Source: Clostridium luticellarii
GTDB lineage: Bacteria > Bacillota > Clostridia > Clostridiales > Clostridiaceae
Direction: 5' to 3'
DNA length: 64,000 nucleotides
Assembly (NCBI RefSeq): GCF_002995845.1
Contig: NZ_PVXP01000010.1
Coordinates: 1-64,000 of the forward strand
The number at the start of each line of letters is the position of its first letter. Position 1 is the stretch's first letter. This document shows, one piece after another, positions 46,354 to 55,924 of this stretch. The position numbers and the translations under genes were made by a program. A model generated the notes under the pieces. The model had not been told where the DNA came from. It made no database searches and was given only the letters and a program-made list of their open reading frames with translations.

Positions 46354-49119
46354 TCACTGATTTTCAACAAAATAGTTACCAGTAATGTTCCCGTCACCAG
46401 CTCCTGCAATAGATCCCAGGTGCTCTCCATCACTGTTTATTCTAACGAAAGCATAACAGTTATCAATATTTTCTCCCGAACCTGCAATTCCTCCAAGATA
46501 GCTTTTTCCGGAAATCTCCGTGAGAGCATAGCTAAGGCGAATTGTGGACAGGGAACTGCCAGCAATGCCTCCTGCATAATTTCCATCAGTGCTTTTGATA
46601 TTACCATAATTCTGGCAGCCATATACAGTTCCTAAATCTGCTTCTCCTGCAATTCCGCCGGCGCAGTTCTTTTTTGTAGTAATCTCTCCTCTGTTATAGG
46701 ATTGATAAATGACAGCTCTTGTTTTGTATGCGAAATTCAGTGATTTTGTTCCAGTAGTTTGAGGATTGAGAACATCATTCTCCCGGTCAAATTCATAAAA
46801 TATTGACATGGAACCCGCTATCCCACCTGCAGAAACATCTCCGCTCACAACACCGGTGTTTTCAGAGAAAGCAACCTTTCCTTCCTTAGCATCGGCCAGT
46901 TCTTTATCCGAAATGTCCTGAAAAAGATTGGCATCCTCCTTTTGTTCATTGGAGCTGGCTAATTCTTCACCAATATTATTCATCTCCGCAGTAATCGCTT
47001 TTAGATCATTTGTTACCGCAGTGCCTGCATCTGCCGCAAGGTTGTTTATTGTTTCAATGCCGGAGGTTATTTCAGAAAGGGAGTCATAAAGCTGATCCAG
47101 ATGATCAGAATAGAATTCATCAGGAACTGGAAGCTGAATAATCGGCTCTTCTGTCAATTCTGAAATAATTTGCTCCATTTTTGCAGAGGCATCACTTAAA
47201 TTGGCAAGTGCCGAAGACAGGTTGTTTGATGCGTCCTTAAAAGATCCAAGACCTTCACCAAGATCATTACTTGCCTTATACATTTCATTAAAAGCACCAC
47301 TAATTTTCTCGAAACCTTCGGTCACATTATCAACCGCCTCATTAAAAGACTCCAATGCAGAAGCCATCCCACTTGCAAAACCATCAAGATCGATTGATGG
47401 TAAAGAATTGCTAATAACAACGGACAAATCGGCACTGATCTGTGAAAAAGCTGTAATGAGCTTCGTAGTACCGGAAGACAAATCGGCAAGCGCCTGATTG
47501 AGTTCATCATAAGCTTCAGGATCTTCTTCGCGTATTTTTTGTAGCGCAGTCACCGCATTCTGAAGGGCGGAATTCATCTCTTGAGAAGCAGACTGAGCAC
47601 TAGCCAGAGCATTTTGCAGATCTTCCAGGGCAGCTTTTCTTTCGTCCTCGTTTGGTGCTACTATCAGTTTATCAAAAGCTTCAACAACTTTATCCGAAGC
47701 ATCCTGAAGCTTATCTGCACCATCTCCAAATTTATCGAAAGCATCCGATAAATCCTCCATGGCCTCAGCTGCCTTGGAACTGCTTCCCCGCAAGCTTTCA
47801 AATCCATCTGCAGCATTTTTCGCAGCAACCGACATGTTGTCCGCTGCATTTTCAAGCTGTTCGAAAACCTGCTCTGATTTTGCCAGGGAATTTGTTATTC
47901 TCTCGCTTGAGTTATTAATGGACTCACTACCTTCCGAAATCAAGTCGGTTGTCTGATGGACAAGAGTGTTTGTTGTCGCTAAAGCACTGTCAATGGCTTT
48001 CATAGTATCAGTAATCTGATTTGATATGGAATTTGAGCTGCCGTGTACATCGTCCAGCAGGTTGTCAAACAATCCTGACATTTTCTGCAGGTGGCTTCCT
48101 ACTTTTTGAAAGGTATCCTCTGAATATTGAAGAGAAAGGTTCGGCTCCATCTGCCCCACAATACCGCCTATATTTTTACGGCCCTGGATTTCTCCCTGGT
48201 TGCTGCTGTTTGTAAGATAACCATTTTGTCTGCCTGCAATACCACCTACATTATAGCCCACATGGGGATAACCTATTTCCCCGGAGTTTTTGCAATACTG
48301 TATTATTCCAGAAGAATGCCCAGCAATTCCGCCGGCATCCATATAACTTCCCGGCTCATTCAGCAAATCACCTGTACCAGTTTCCGATGTTTGATTTCTG
48401 GAAGCATCAGTTCCCACACCGAACTTTGGAAGAATATCAGAATTACTGTTCTTAGAATCGACAGTCGTGTTGGGAGTACGCTTTTGCGTATAGACTGCAT
48501 TAACTTTGCCTTTATTGGTTGAATAAAAAACGGAACCCAAATTCTTACCTGTAATGCCGCCTGCCCAGCGATCCGATGTAACAGTAGCTGAGGAGCTGCA
48601 GCCTTTGATTGTTCCTGTTGTTTCATTCACTCCCGCAATACCTCCAACAGACTTGCTCCCCACAATAGATCCTGAAAAAGAACAATTCAGTATTTCTCCG
48701 TAATTGATCCCGGCAATTCCTCCCAATTCCTGCTTGCTTCCAGATGGCTGGATGATTCCCGATACATTTAAATTAATAACTTTGCCGCTGCTCTGTATAT
48801 ATCGAAATACGCCCTGTACAGAGCCTGCTTTTGTAATCTTCAATCCGCTGATTGTATGCCCGCCACCATTGAAAGTCCCTCCAAATGTAGGAATGGCGGC
48901 AAATTTACTGTTGGAAATATCCAGGTTACGCTTCAGGTATACTGTTTTCCCCTGCGAATATGTATCCAAAGAACAGTCATTGCCGAGTTTGACAAGATCC
49001 TTCACGGAATTTATATAGATGACTTTTTCGTCCTGTGCTGCCATTGCAGGAATACCGGCAATATTAATAAATATTGCAATAATTATCAGTAAAGCTGCAA
49101 TTCTCTTTTTAAGTTTCAT
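46354..49119 (-). CDS. Secreted GLUG-repeat/coiled-coil protein, partner of the second MMPL
   Basis: A 921-residue exported protein. The signal peptide is KLKKRIAALLIIIAIFIN with an AMAA cleavage region. GLUG-type repeats of the form GGIAG occur in two blocks (about 135-330 and 750-915), with a Ser/Ala/Asp-rich coiled coil between them (about 340-740). This pattern suits a cell-surface or periplasm-like partner of a membrane transporter. It starts at ATG 49119 with GGAGGAG upstream and overlaps the MMPL gene by 11 bp. The ORF stops at TGA 46354 where the natural protein seems to continue with a membrane anchor. Confidence 0.8.
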   Translation of the reverse strand: MKLKKRIAALLIIIAIFINIAGIPAMAAQDEKVIYINSVKDLVKLGNDCSLDTYSQGKTVYLKRNLDISNSKFAAIPTFGGTFNGGGHTISGLKITKAGSVQGVFRYIQSSGKVINLNVSGIIQPSGSKQELGGIAGINYGEILNCSFSGSIVGSKSVGGIAGVNETTGTIKGCSSSATVTSDRWAGGITGKNLGSVFYSTNKGKVNAVYTQKRTPNTTVDSKNSNSDILPKFGVGTDASRNQTSETGTGDLLNEPGSYMDAGGIAGHSSGIIQYCKNSGEIGYPHVGYNVGGIAGRQNGYLTNSSNQGEIQGRKNIGGIVGQMEPNLSLQYSEDTFQKVGSHLQKMSGLFDNLLDDVHGSSNSISNQITDTMKAIDSALATTNTLVHQTTDLISEGSESINNSSERITNSLAKSEQVFEQLENAADNMSVAAKNAADGFESLRGSSSKAAEAMEDLSDAFDKFGDGADKLQDASDKVVEAFDKLIVAPNEDERKAALEDLQNALASAQSASQEMNSALQNAVTALQKIREEDPEAYDELNQALADLSSGTTKLITAFSQISADLSVVISNSLPSIDLDGFASGMASALESFNEAVDNVTEGFEKISGAFNEMYKASNDLGEGLGSFKDASNNLSSALANLSDASAKMEQIISELTEEPIIQLPVPDEFYSDHLDQLYDSLSEITSGIETINNLAADAGTAVTNDLKAITAEMNNIGEELASSNEQKEDANLFQDISDKELADAKEGKVAFSENTGVVSGDVSAGGIAGSMSIFYEFDRENDVLNPQTTGTKSLNFAYKTRAVIYQSYNRGEITTKKNCAGGIAGEADLGTVYGCQNYGNIKSTDGNYAGGIAGSSLSTIRLSYALTEISGKSYLGGIAGSGENIDNCYAFVRINSDGEHLGSIAGAGDGNITGNYFVENQ

Positions 49120-51577
49120 CCTGATTTTTCTCCTCCTGTGCTGTACTTTCGGTTTCATCAATATGCTCTATTGATGTATTTTGGCTGTCAATCACCGCAT
49201 CAATTTTTCCTTTCAAATCTCCCTTGATGTTGGCATTTATCATACCTGAAACATAACCTCTAATATGCCCGTCCAGACGCACATTGCCACTTTGAACTTT
49301 TTGATAAGTATCCACCTGCAGTGTGAATCTTGTTTTTTCGATAATAATATCACCGAGGAGCAGTATCTGAGGCAGAACAAATAAAACAAGAAAAATGGAA
49401 ATGATTGTTCCCCTCCCAAGACAGCTGCCTATGGCAGAGATGACAGGATCCGAGCTGAGGAGACCTATCAAAATTCCAGTTGATGAGAGGATGGAACCCG
49501 ACGTCATAATCGTCGGGAAAGCCCCATTGACTGCCTCGTTGATTGCTTCTGAAATCGACATATGCTTCTTTGCCACAAGATATCTGTTTGTTATAAAAAT
49601 AGCATAGTTGATGGTGGCCCCCATCTGAATCGCTGAAACAATCAAATAGCTTATAAAATGAACACGGTTATGGGATAATGCCTGGATCGCAAAATTAATC
49701 CAAATGCTTCCCTGAATCGTAGTAACCAAAAGTATGGGTAATCCTGCGGATTTGAATGTGAACAGCAAGACAAACACAACAAACAGTAGAGTCAATACAG
49801 ATATAACTATATCGTCAACTTCAAATGAGGTTGCCAGATCATGATTATTAATTGACTCTCCTACGAGAAAAGTATTTTCCTTGTAAAATTCCGATACCAC
49901 CTTCCGTACAGTCGGCAGATACTCAAAGGTTTCCTTACTGTCTTCCGGCAAATCCAGCTTAATAACCATTCGAGAATAATTTTTCCCCTGCAGTTGCTTT
50001 GTCGCCATTACAAGCTGCTTATGGATTTCGTCTAAATTTTCTCTTGTATCGGAAGGCAGTGTCACATAGCCTTCCTGAACCTTTTGATATGCATACATGA
50101 ACATTTCATAAAGTGTTACACTCCGATTGTTAAACTCGTTTACCAGATACCCGTATTCTTCATGCTCGAGGCTATAAGCTGCATAAAGCAGCCTTGTATC
50201 ATTAATGTCCATATTTGTAAGTTCAGCAAACATTCTCGGAGTCATCTTATCCGTCAGCACATAATCGCCTACTTTTATATTCCCAAGACCCGTAACTGCT
50301 GTAACATGTTTTATTTTGCTCAGAGCCTTCAGCAGCTCTCCCTCTTTTTCATAATTTCCGGAAGGAACAACCACTGCCAGGATATTCGGCTGCCCGAAAG
50401 TCTCTTTTATTTTCTGATCAGCAATCTGTGTTTCGTTTTGTCTAATTGTGGGGATGTCCTTCTGACCAAAGGCAAATTCAGTCTGACGGCTTAGATAAAA
50501 AGTTGTAATCAGAAGAGGTATGAACAACAAAGGCACAACGTACCTCGTCTTGTTAGCCAGCTTTCCGATAAAATCTATTGCAGGCACAAAGTTCCGATGG
50601 CCGGTTTTGTCAATTCCTTTATGAAAAAGCATGAGTAAACCAGGCATTAAGAGAAGAACGCTCACAAGACTGCATGCAATGGCCTTGATCATGACAATTC
50701 CCATATCATAACCGAGCCGGAACTGCATAAACATGAGAGCAGCTAAACTTACAATAGCCGTGAGACTGCTGGATCCAATTTCTATAGCACCCTTGCTCAG
50801 CGCTGCAATGGTGGCTTCCCTTGGTTCTTTTATTTCTCTTTCTTCGGTATAACGGTGGCACAGAACAACGGCATAGTCAATAGCAAGGGCCAATTGCAGC
50901 ACAATTGCTATAGCATTTGTAATGAAAGATATTGTGCCTAATAAATAATTGGTTCCCATATTCAGAACAGCTGCAACAGCAAATACAATTATCAGAACAG
51001 GAATTTCCATATATGTCTTGGAGGTAAACAGCAAAACCCCCAAAATGATTATAACCGCAATCACAAGTATAGAGGTCATTTCCTTTGCCAGGATTTTCGC
51101 ATTATCTACACCCACAGTACTCGATACGTAAAAATCATATCCTGAAAGCATTTTCCTAATCTCGGACATGGCATCAATGCTTACTTTATCCTTTTCCTGT
51201 CCATCAAATGTAATATCAAACAGGGCAGATGCCGATTTGAAATGCTTGCTGCTGTTATCGAAATCAACAGAAGAAACCCCTTTGATTTCCTTTATCTTTT
51301 TGCTGATTTCTTCCGCCTGGTCATAACTGATATTGGCTACCATTACGCTGGCTGTACCAAATGTAGTAAATTCTTTGTGCATTACGTTCAGGCCAAGACG
51401 TGTTTCCGAATTAGCCGGTAAGTAGGTAGTGATATCATTGTTGATTGAGACTTTGGGAATTGAAATAATGCAGTAGATTATGGCAACAATAAACAACAGA
51501 AAAAAGCCCTGCCGTTTATCGACAATAAATGTTGAAATTTTCTTCATAATATTATTATCTTGTGATTTATTTTCCAT
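49109..51577 (-). CDS. MMPL/RND-type membrane transporter, second system
   Basis: An 822-residue MMPL-family transporter, similar in layout to the one at 16662-18884. Two MMPL repeats have the proton-relay signatures VLQLALAIDYAVVLCHRYTEEREI and QMGATINYAIFITNRYLVAKKH. The C-terminus adds a short cytoplasmic tail of about 70 residues (from VDTYQKV). I chose ATG 51577, which has GAGG 8 nt upstream; a longer frame starts at 51598. It is translationally coupled to the GLUG-repeat gene by an 11-bp overlap. Export of an envelope lipid or peptide is the family-based guess. Confidence 0.9.
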   Translation of the reverse strand: MENKSQDNNIMKKISTFIVDKRQGFFLLFIVAIIYCIISIPKVSINNDITTYLPANSETRLGLNVMHKEFTTFGTASVMVANISYDQAEEISKKIKEIKGVSSVDFDNSSKHFKSASALFDITFDGQEKDKVSIDAMSEIRKMLSGYDFYVSSTVGVDNAKILAKEMTSILVIAVIIILGVLLFTSKTYMEIPVLIIVFAVAAVLNMGTNYLLGTISFITNAIAIVLQLALAIDYAVVLCHRYTEEREIKEPREATIAALSKGAIEIGSSSLTAIVSLAALMFMQFRLGYDMGIVMIKAIACSLVSVLLLMPGLLMLFHKGIDKTGHRNFVPAIDFIGKLANKTRYVVPLLFIPLLITTFYLSRQTEFAFGQKDIPTIRQNETQIADQKIKETFGQPNILAVVVPSGNYEKEGELLKALSKIKHVTAVTGLGNIKVGDYVLTDKMTPRMFAELTNMDINDTRLLYAAYSLEHEEYGYLVNEFNNRSVTLYEMFMYAYQKVQEGYVTLPSDTRENLDEIHKQLVMATKQLQGKNYSRMVIKLDLPEDSKETFEYLPTVRKVVSEFYKENTFLVGESINNHDLATSFEVDDIVISVLTLLFVVFVLLFTFKSAGLPILLVTTIQGSIWINFAIQALSHNRVHFISYLIVSAIQMGATINYAIFITNRYLVAKKHMSISEAINEAVNGAFPTIMTSGSILSSTGILIGLLSSDPVISAIGSCLGRGTIISIFLVLFVLPQILLLGDIIIEKTRFTLQVDTYQKVQSGNVRLDGHIRGYVSGMINANIKGDLKGKIDAVIDSQNTSIEHIDETESTAQEEKNQDET

Positions 51578-51688
51578 TGTAATATCCTCATGTCTCATTC
51601 TTTATTTCCAATTTCCTACTTTCATCAATAAAAAAGTAATTGTTTTTCATGCGTTTGCAAATTTATAGACAATAGCCTACTCCTTTTA

Positions 51689-51717
51689 ATAATAGAAGTA
51701 GACACAAATTTTATCAA
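51689..51717 (-). promoter_or_regulatory. Promoter of the second MMPL operon
   Basis: TTGATA (51712-51717) and TATTAT (51689-51694) are 17 bp apart on the minus strand, with a TTTGTGTCTAC box in the spacer. Confidence 0.65.
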
Positions 51718-51733
51718 GAATCAAATAAAAGAT

Positions 51734-51753
51734 TTTGTCTATATTTAGACAAA
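51734..51753. promoter_or_regulatory. Palindrome upstream of the second MMPL promoter
   Basis: TTTGTCTA (51734-51741) and TAGACAAA (51746-51753) are perfect arms with a 4-bp centre. Similar half-sites lie in the promoter spacer and near 51664-51672, so a regulator probably binds several sites. Confidence 0.6.
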
Positions 51754-52038
51754 TTAGGTTAATCTGCAAAAGCTTATTTTACTAATTTTACATTCTTATA
51801 ATATTTTGCACTTTAAAAGGTCAACAAGTATACAAATATACTCTCATCTGCCTTTACTCTAAAATATGTAAGAGTACTTACTAAACACTCCTATATGATT
51901 GGTCATCGAATCTCCATTTAACCAAATTATCTATTCGAATAATATTAGTATTGATTTAGTACTACATTCTTAATATCTGTATATTAAGATTTAACTATAC
52001 ATAAAAATAAAAAATTTAACTAGATCTTAAATTGTATC

Positions 52039-53001
52039 TTAAACAGGAAATAAAATTCTAGCTATGTATATGGCTGATGTAAGTGTAACGGCACTATAAA
52101 TGGTTGAGGCCATTACCTCCTGAGATGCAAAGTCCTGATCATTACCGCATTCAACGGCAATTAAAGCTGTATTGACAGCTGTTGGTACTGAATAAGAGAT
52201 AAATGCCGTTTGTGCAATAACCCCTCTAAACCTAAATACATGTATCAAGATTAACGCAAGCACAGGGCCTATAATAAGCCGGGTAAAAACTGCCATATTT
52301 ACATTACTGTCTCTAAAATCAAATTTGGTCTTTGAAAGCTGAGCTCCCAAAGTTATCAACGCTATTGGCACCAGTCCGCCCTTTATATATTCAATTGCAG
52401 GCCATAATGGTGTTGTAGTTATGTCAATTCGAGTGTATTTAAGCAGCAATGCAATAGGTATTACATATATGGATGGCATGGTAAATATTTGGTGCATTGA
52501 ATCTTTTATGTTCATATTAGCTCTTCCGGCATTGTAGAAACCAATAGTATTCATTGTAACATTCATAAACACAAGAATCATAATCTGGACTGTAAGGGCT
52601 TGGCCCAGATATGGTGTCTTGCCATCAATTACAAAAGGTGCACTTCCAAAGATAAGAGTAACAAGAGACACACCTATATTTCCTGTATTATTAAACATAA
52701 TGGAATTTTTAAAGGCATTTTCCTGACTTAAATCATATTTGCGAATTTTGGAAATAACTCTAGCTATTAAATCGTTGATTATCAGATTTACTATACAAAA
52801 AAGTAAGATCATAAGCATACCGTAAGATAAATTGGTTGTATAAAGATTATAAAATATAAATCCAGGTACAAATATGTAAAAATTCAATTTACTGAGCGTA
52901 AACACACTTAGAGCAAATTTTTTGCTTATTGCAAATCCTAACCCAATCAATACAAAAATAGGTATAATATTATTTCCTAATATATATAAAAAAACAGACA
53001 T
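52039..53001 (-). CDS. AEC-family (auxin efflux carrier type) transporter
   Basis: A 320-residue membrane carrier with about ten helices of the AEC/MleP family; bacterial members move malate, malonate or citrate. The N-terminus reads SVFLYILGNNIIPIFVLIGLGF and the C-terminal bundle has SYSVPTAVNTALIAVECGNDQDFAS. I chose ATG 53001 with GGGGGA upstream. It is the last gene of the dicarboxylate operon behind malic enzyme, separated from it by 159 bp that hold a long hairpin. It may be a second dicarboxylate or product carrier. Confidence 0.85.
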   Translation of the reverse strand: MSVFLYILGNNIIPIFVLIGLGFAISKKFALSVFTLSKLNFYIFVPGFIFYNLYTTNLSYGMLMILLFCIVNLIINDLIARVISKIRKYDLSQENAFKNSIMFNNTGNIGVSLVTLIFGSAPFVIDGKTPYLGQALTVQIMILVFMNVTMNTIGFYNAGRANMNIKDSMHQIFTMPSIYVIPIALLLKYTRIDITTTPLWPAIEYIKGGLVPIALITLGAQLSKTKFDFRDSNVNMAVFTRLIIGPVLALILIHVFRFRGVIAQTAFISYSVPTAVNTALIAVECGNDQDFASQEVMASTIYSAVTLTSAIYIARILFPV

Positions 53002-53086
53002 TGTTATATCCCCCATCATATTTCAACATTTTTAAAAAATTAACTTTTATAATATGCTCACAAAAATCAAATTTTGAACAAATACT

Positions 53087-53132
53087 GGGAATGAATATAG
53101 ATTTGATTTTACACAAATTTACACTCATTCCC
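53087..53132. other. Intercistronic hairpin between malic enzyme and AEC gene
   Basis: GGGAATGA (53087-53094) and TCATTCCC (53125-53132) form a perfect 8-bp stem around 30 nt. It could set relative expression or stabilise the upstream mRNA. Confidence 0.5.
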
Positions 53133-53160
53133 CGCTATTTCTTATATTCAAGACTGAATA

Positions 53161-54339
53161 TTATTGTGTATGCTTCGCCTGCTCTCTTATTATACGCTTA
53201 ACAGCCTCAGCAACAGCCTCACAAACACCCTTATCAAATACACTGGGTATTATATAGTTTTCATTTAGTTCATGATCTTTTACTAATCCTGCCAAACCTT
53301 TTGCCGCAGAAATTTTCATTTCATCATTTATAAATTTGGCTCTGACTTCTAATGCACCCTTAAAGATACCCGGAAAAACCAACACATTATTAATTTGATT
53401 TGGAAAATCCGATCTCCCTGTAGCTATAATTCTAGCTCCGCCAGCCTTTGCATCATCAGGTGATATTTCAGGTGTAGGATTTGCCAGAGCAAAAACCACA
53501 GCATTTTTATTCATACTTTCTATCATTTGTTCAGTTACTACATTACCAGCTGAAACGCCTATAAAAACATCTGCATTTTTAATAATATCTGCAAGATTTC
53601 CCTTTTCACATTTATTGTTTGTTACTTGTGCTATTTTCTGCTGTACTTTATTTAATGTACTATCATCTTTGACAAGTGCTCCATTTATGTCACATAATAC
53701 TATATTCTTTGCTCCTGCCAAACTTAAAAGTTTGGCTGTTGCAATACCTGAAGCACCTGCTCCATTTATAACTATTTTCACCCGAGCTATATTTTTGCCA
53801 ACTATTTTTAAAGCATTATACAAACCTGCTAATACCGCAACAGCAGTACCATGTTGATCATCATGATATACAGGTATATTCAATTCTTTCTTTAATCTAT
53901 CCTCAATATAAAAACATTCAGGTGATTTTATATCCTCAAGATGTATTCCACCAAAACCGGGAGAAATATTCTTTACAGTATTTACTACTTTATCCGGATC
54001 TGTTGAATCTACACATATTGGTATCGCATCTATATTTGCAAATCTTTTAAGAAGCAGTGCTTTACCTTCGATTACCGGAAGTCCTGCTTCCGGTCCTATA
54101 TTTCCAAGTCCAAGTACTGCTGTTCCATTAGTAATCACAGCTACTGTCTTCCCTTTTATTGTATAATCATACACCTTTTCTTTATCCCGCGCAATCTCCA
54201 GGCATGGTCCTGTTACACCCGGTGTATATGCTAACGCCAAATCATCACTATTTCTCAATGGCATAGTTCCGACAACTTCTATTGCACCCTGCTTTTCTTT
54301 ATGTAATCTTAAAGATTCATCTCTCACATCAATACTCAT
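53161..54339 (-). CDS. NAD(P)-dependent malic enzyme (oxaloacetate-decarboxylating)
   Basis: A 392-residue short bacterial malic enzyme that converts L-malate to pyruvate and CO2. The substrate domain has the catalytic Tyr region (LALAYTPGVTGPC) and the metal-binding IHLEDIKSPECF and IPVYHDDQHGTA motifs; the NAD domain has GAGASGIATAKLL. The coenzyme preference cannot be read reliably. It lies in the operon of aconitase-family hydratase, 2-hydroxycarboxylate transporter and AEC carrier, so malate is probably an intermediate of the pathway. Confidence 0.94.
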   Translation of the reverse strand: MSIDVRDESLRLHKEKQGAIEVVGTMPLRNSDDLALAYTPGVTGPCLEIARDKEKVYDYTIKGKTVAVITNGTAVLGLGNIGPEAGLPVIEGKALLLKRFANIDAIPICVDSTDPDKVVNTVKNISPGFGGIHLEDIKSPECFYIEDRLKKELNIPVYHDDQHGTAVAVLAGLYNALKIVGKNIARVKIVINGAGASGIATAKLLSLAGAKNIVLCDINGALVKDDSTLNKVQQKIAQVTNNKCEKGNLADIIKNADVFIGVSAGNVVTEQMIESMNKNAVVFALANPTPEISPDDAKAGGARIIATGRSDFPNQINNVLVFPGIFKGALEVRAKFINDEMKISAAKGLAGLVKDHELNENYIIPSVFDKGVCEAVAEAVKRIIREQAKHTQ

Positions 54340-54455
54340 ATTATTTCGACTGAACTATAACCTGATAATAGTTCAACTTCACTTCCTTTTATAATTTTAG
54401 TTATTTACAAAACTCCATAATCATCAATTTTCCTCTATTGCACCATAATATACTT

Positions 54456-55766
54456 TCACTGTCCAAGCCCAAGCAGCATACTAAATACTATAAGAACCAT
54501 GGACCCGCCAATTCTTGAGGTTATTTGAGCAAATGGCATTAAATTCATACGATTTGACGATGACAATATCAAGATATCGCCGGATCCGCCCATACCTGTC
54601 ATACACAATCCGGCAGTTATTCCTGATTCTACAGGATACAAGCCAAAACAGCGTCCCACTAAGACAGCTCCTATCAAAGCACCTAAAACAGTACTTATTA
54701 TTACAAATATATTCGGTATGGTAAATACTTTTACAATATTCATTAGATCCGTACCCATACCTATTGCAAACATTACAGAAAATAAAAAATATTTAGATGA
54801 AAGCTTCTGAAGTTTATCTGCACCAGCTCTTATTTCCTTAGGTATTACGTTTATCAAGTTCAATACAATTACAAAGATAACCATGAAAGCAAAAGCATGG
54901 ATTTTAAAGCCCATATTACCTCTATTTACAAATGAAATTTTATCTGCATAAAACTGTCCTATTATATATATAAAAAGAACAACTAAAAATGAAGCTGCAA
55001 TATCCAGAACACCTGCATCAAATTTTTCTGTCTGCCCAGCAGATTTATCCTTTATTTTCAATAACTGGCCATGACCCGAATATTTAGGATACTTTTCACC
55101 AAATCTACTTACAAGTGAACTTAGAATAACAGAAAGTATATTTGCAATAGTCAGCACTGCAAAGGCCGGGGTATACCATATTGTTGAATTTTTTCCTGTT
55201 GCCTGTGCCCATATTTTGCTCATGGGAATAGCTCCCCCTCCATTTCCATCAGCTACAATTGGAGAAGCAATGTTTATCAATGCTGTAATAGGTTTTATAC
55301 CAACTAATGCCGCTGCCCCCATACAAAATACAAATGCTACAACCACTCCTCCAATAATTGCCGGGAAAAATCCTCCAAATGCTTTTAATATCTGATTTCT
55401 ATCAAGTGACAAAACAGAGCCTACAATTAAAATCGTTATAAACAAATCAAGAAATCCATCTTTATTTAGGAAAGTAGAAACGTTATCAAATACGTCAGCG
55501 GGTAATAATTTATAAGTAAATAAACCCGAGCCCACCATAAAAGTAAGCATTGCACCCCCTCCAAAATATTTGTTCCATATAGGAAGTTTCTTACCTATTA
55601 AACCTACAACAGCGCTTATCATCATTAAAAATCCCAATGAACCTATCATATTATCTGGGAGTGCCCCTGCTAGTGCAACAATCAATATCAACACTATACA
55701 AGGTATAAAAATATATAATGATAAACCCAATATCTTTCCTCCACCATTTTCCATTACTTTATACAT
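54456..55766 (-). CDS. 2-hydroxycarboxylate transporter (CitS/MleP/MaeN family)
   Basis: A 436-residue membrane carrier of the 2HCT family. The two re-entrant loop motifs are present (DGNGGGAIPM near 175 and MTGMGGSGDILILSS near 400), as is SSNRMNLMPFAQITSRIGGS, which holds the conserved substrate-binding Arg. Members take up citrate, malate or citramalate with Na+ or H+, or exchange them. It is in the operon with malic enzyme and an aconitase-family hydratase, so it probably imports the pathway substrate. Confidence 0.93.
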   Translation of the reverse strand: MYKVMENGGGKILGLSLYIFIPCIVLILIVALAGALPDNMIGSLGFLMMISAVVGLIGKKLPIWNKYFGGGAMLTFMVGSGLFTYKLLPADVFDNVSTFLNKDGFLDLFITILIVGSVLSLDRNQILKAFGGFFPAIIGGVVVAFVFCMGAAALVGIKPITALINIASPIVADGNGGGAIPMSKIWAQATGKNSTIWYTPAFAVLTIANILSVILSSLVSRFGEKYPKYSGHGQLLKIKDKSAGQTEKFDAGVLDIAASFLVVLFIYIIGQFYADKISFVNRGNMGFKIHAFAFMVIFVIVLNLINVIPKEIRAGADKLQKLSSKYFLFSVMFAIGMGTDLMNIVKVFTIPNIFVIISTVLGALIGAVLVGRCFGLYPVESGITAGLCMTGMGGSGDILILSSSNRMNLMPFAQITSRIGGSMVLIVFSMLLGLGQ

Positions 55767-55817
55767 GACTAACCTCCTAGTAAACTCATATGAACAATTA
55801 TCTGTGCTAATAAATCA

Positions 55818-55877
55818 GGAGAAATTTGGTGTTCATTCAATAAAATACATTTATCCTATTGAACGCAGCCATTCTCC
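55818..55877. other. Intercistronic stem-loop between the hydratase and transporter genes
   Basis: GGAGAA (55818-55823) pairs with TTCTCC (55872-55877), and further stems (GGT/ACC-like and a TTCAATA/TATTGAA element) lie inside. No U-run follows, so attenuation or mRNA stabilisation is likelier than termination. Confidence 0.5.
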
Positions 55878-55924
55878 CCTTATTTATTAAATTCTCAGCA
55901 AACTACTAAATCATATTTGTCCAT

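Larger units (their letters stand above)
51578..52038. other. Intergenic region upstream of the second MMPL system
   Basis: About 460 AT-rich bases. It holds the promoter at 51689-51717 and repeated GTCTA boxes described separately. I see no gene or structured RNA in the left part (51780-52038). Confidence 0.5.

Noticed and set aside
46354-46356. Selenocysteine at the TGA in the GLUG gene
   Set aside because: The site is in a repeat protein, not a redox motif, and the weak GGAA/TTCC hairpin after it is not a convincing bacterial SECIS. A nonsense change is simpler.
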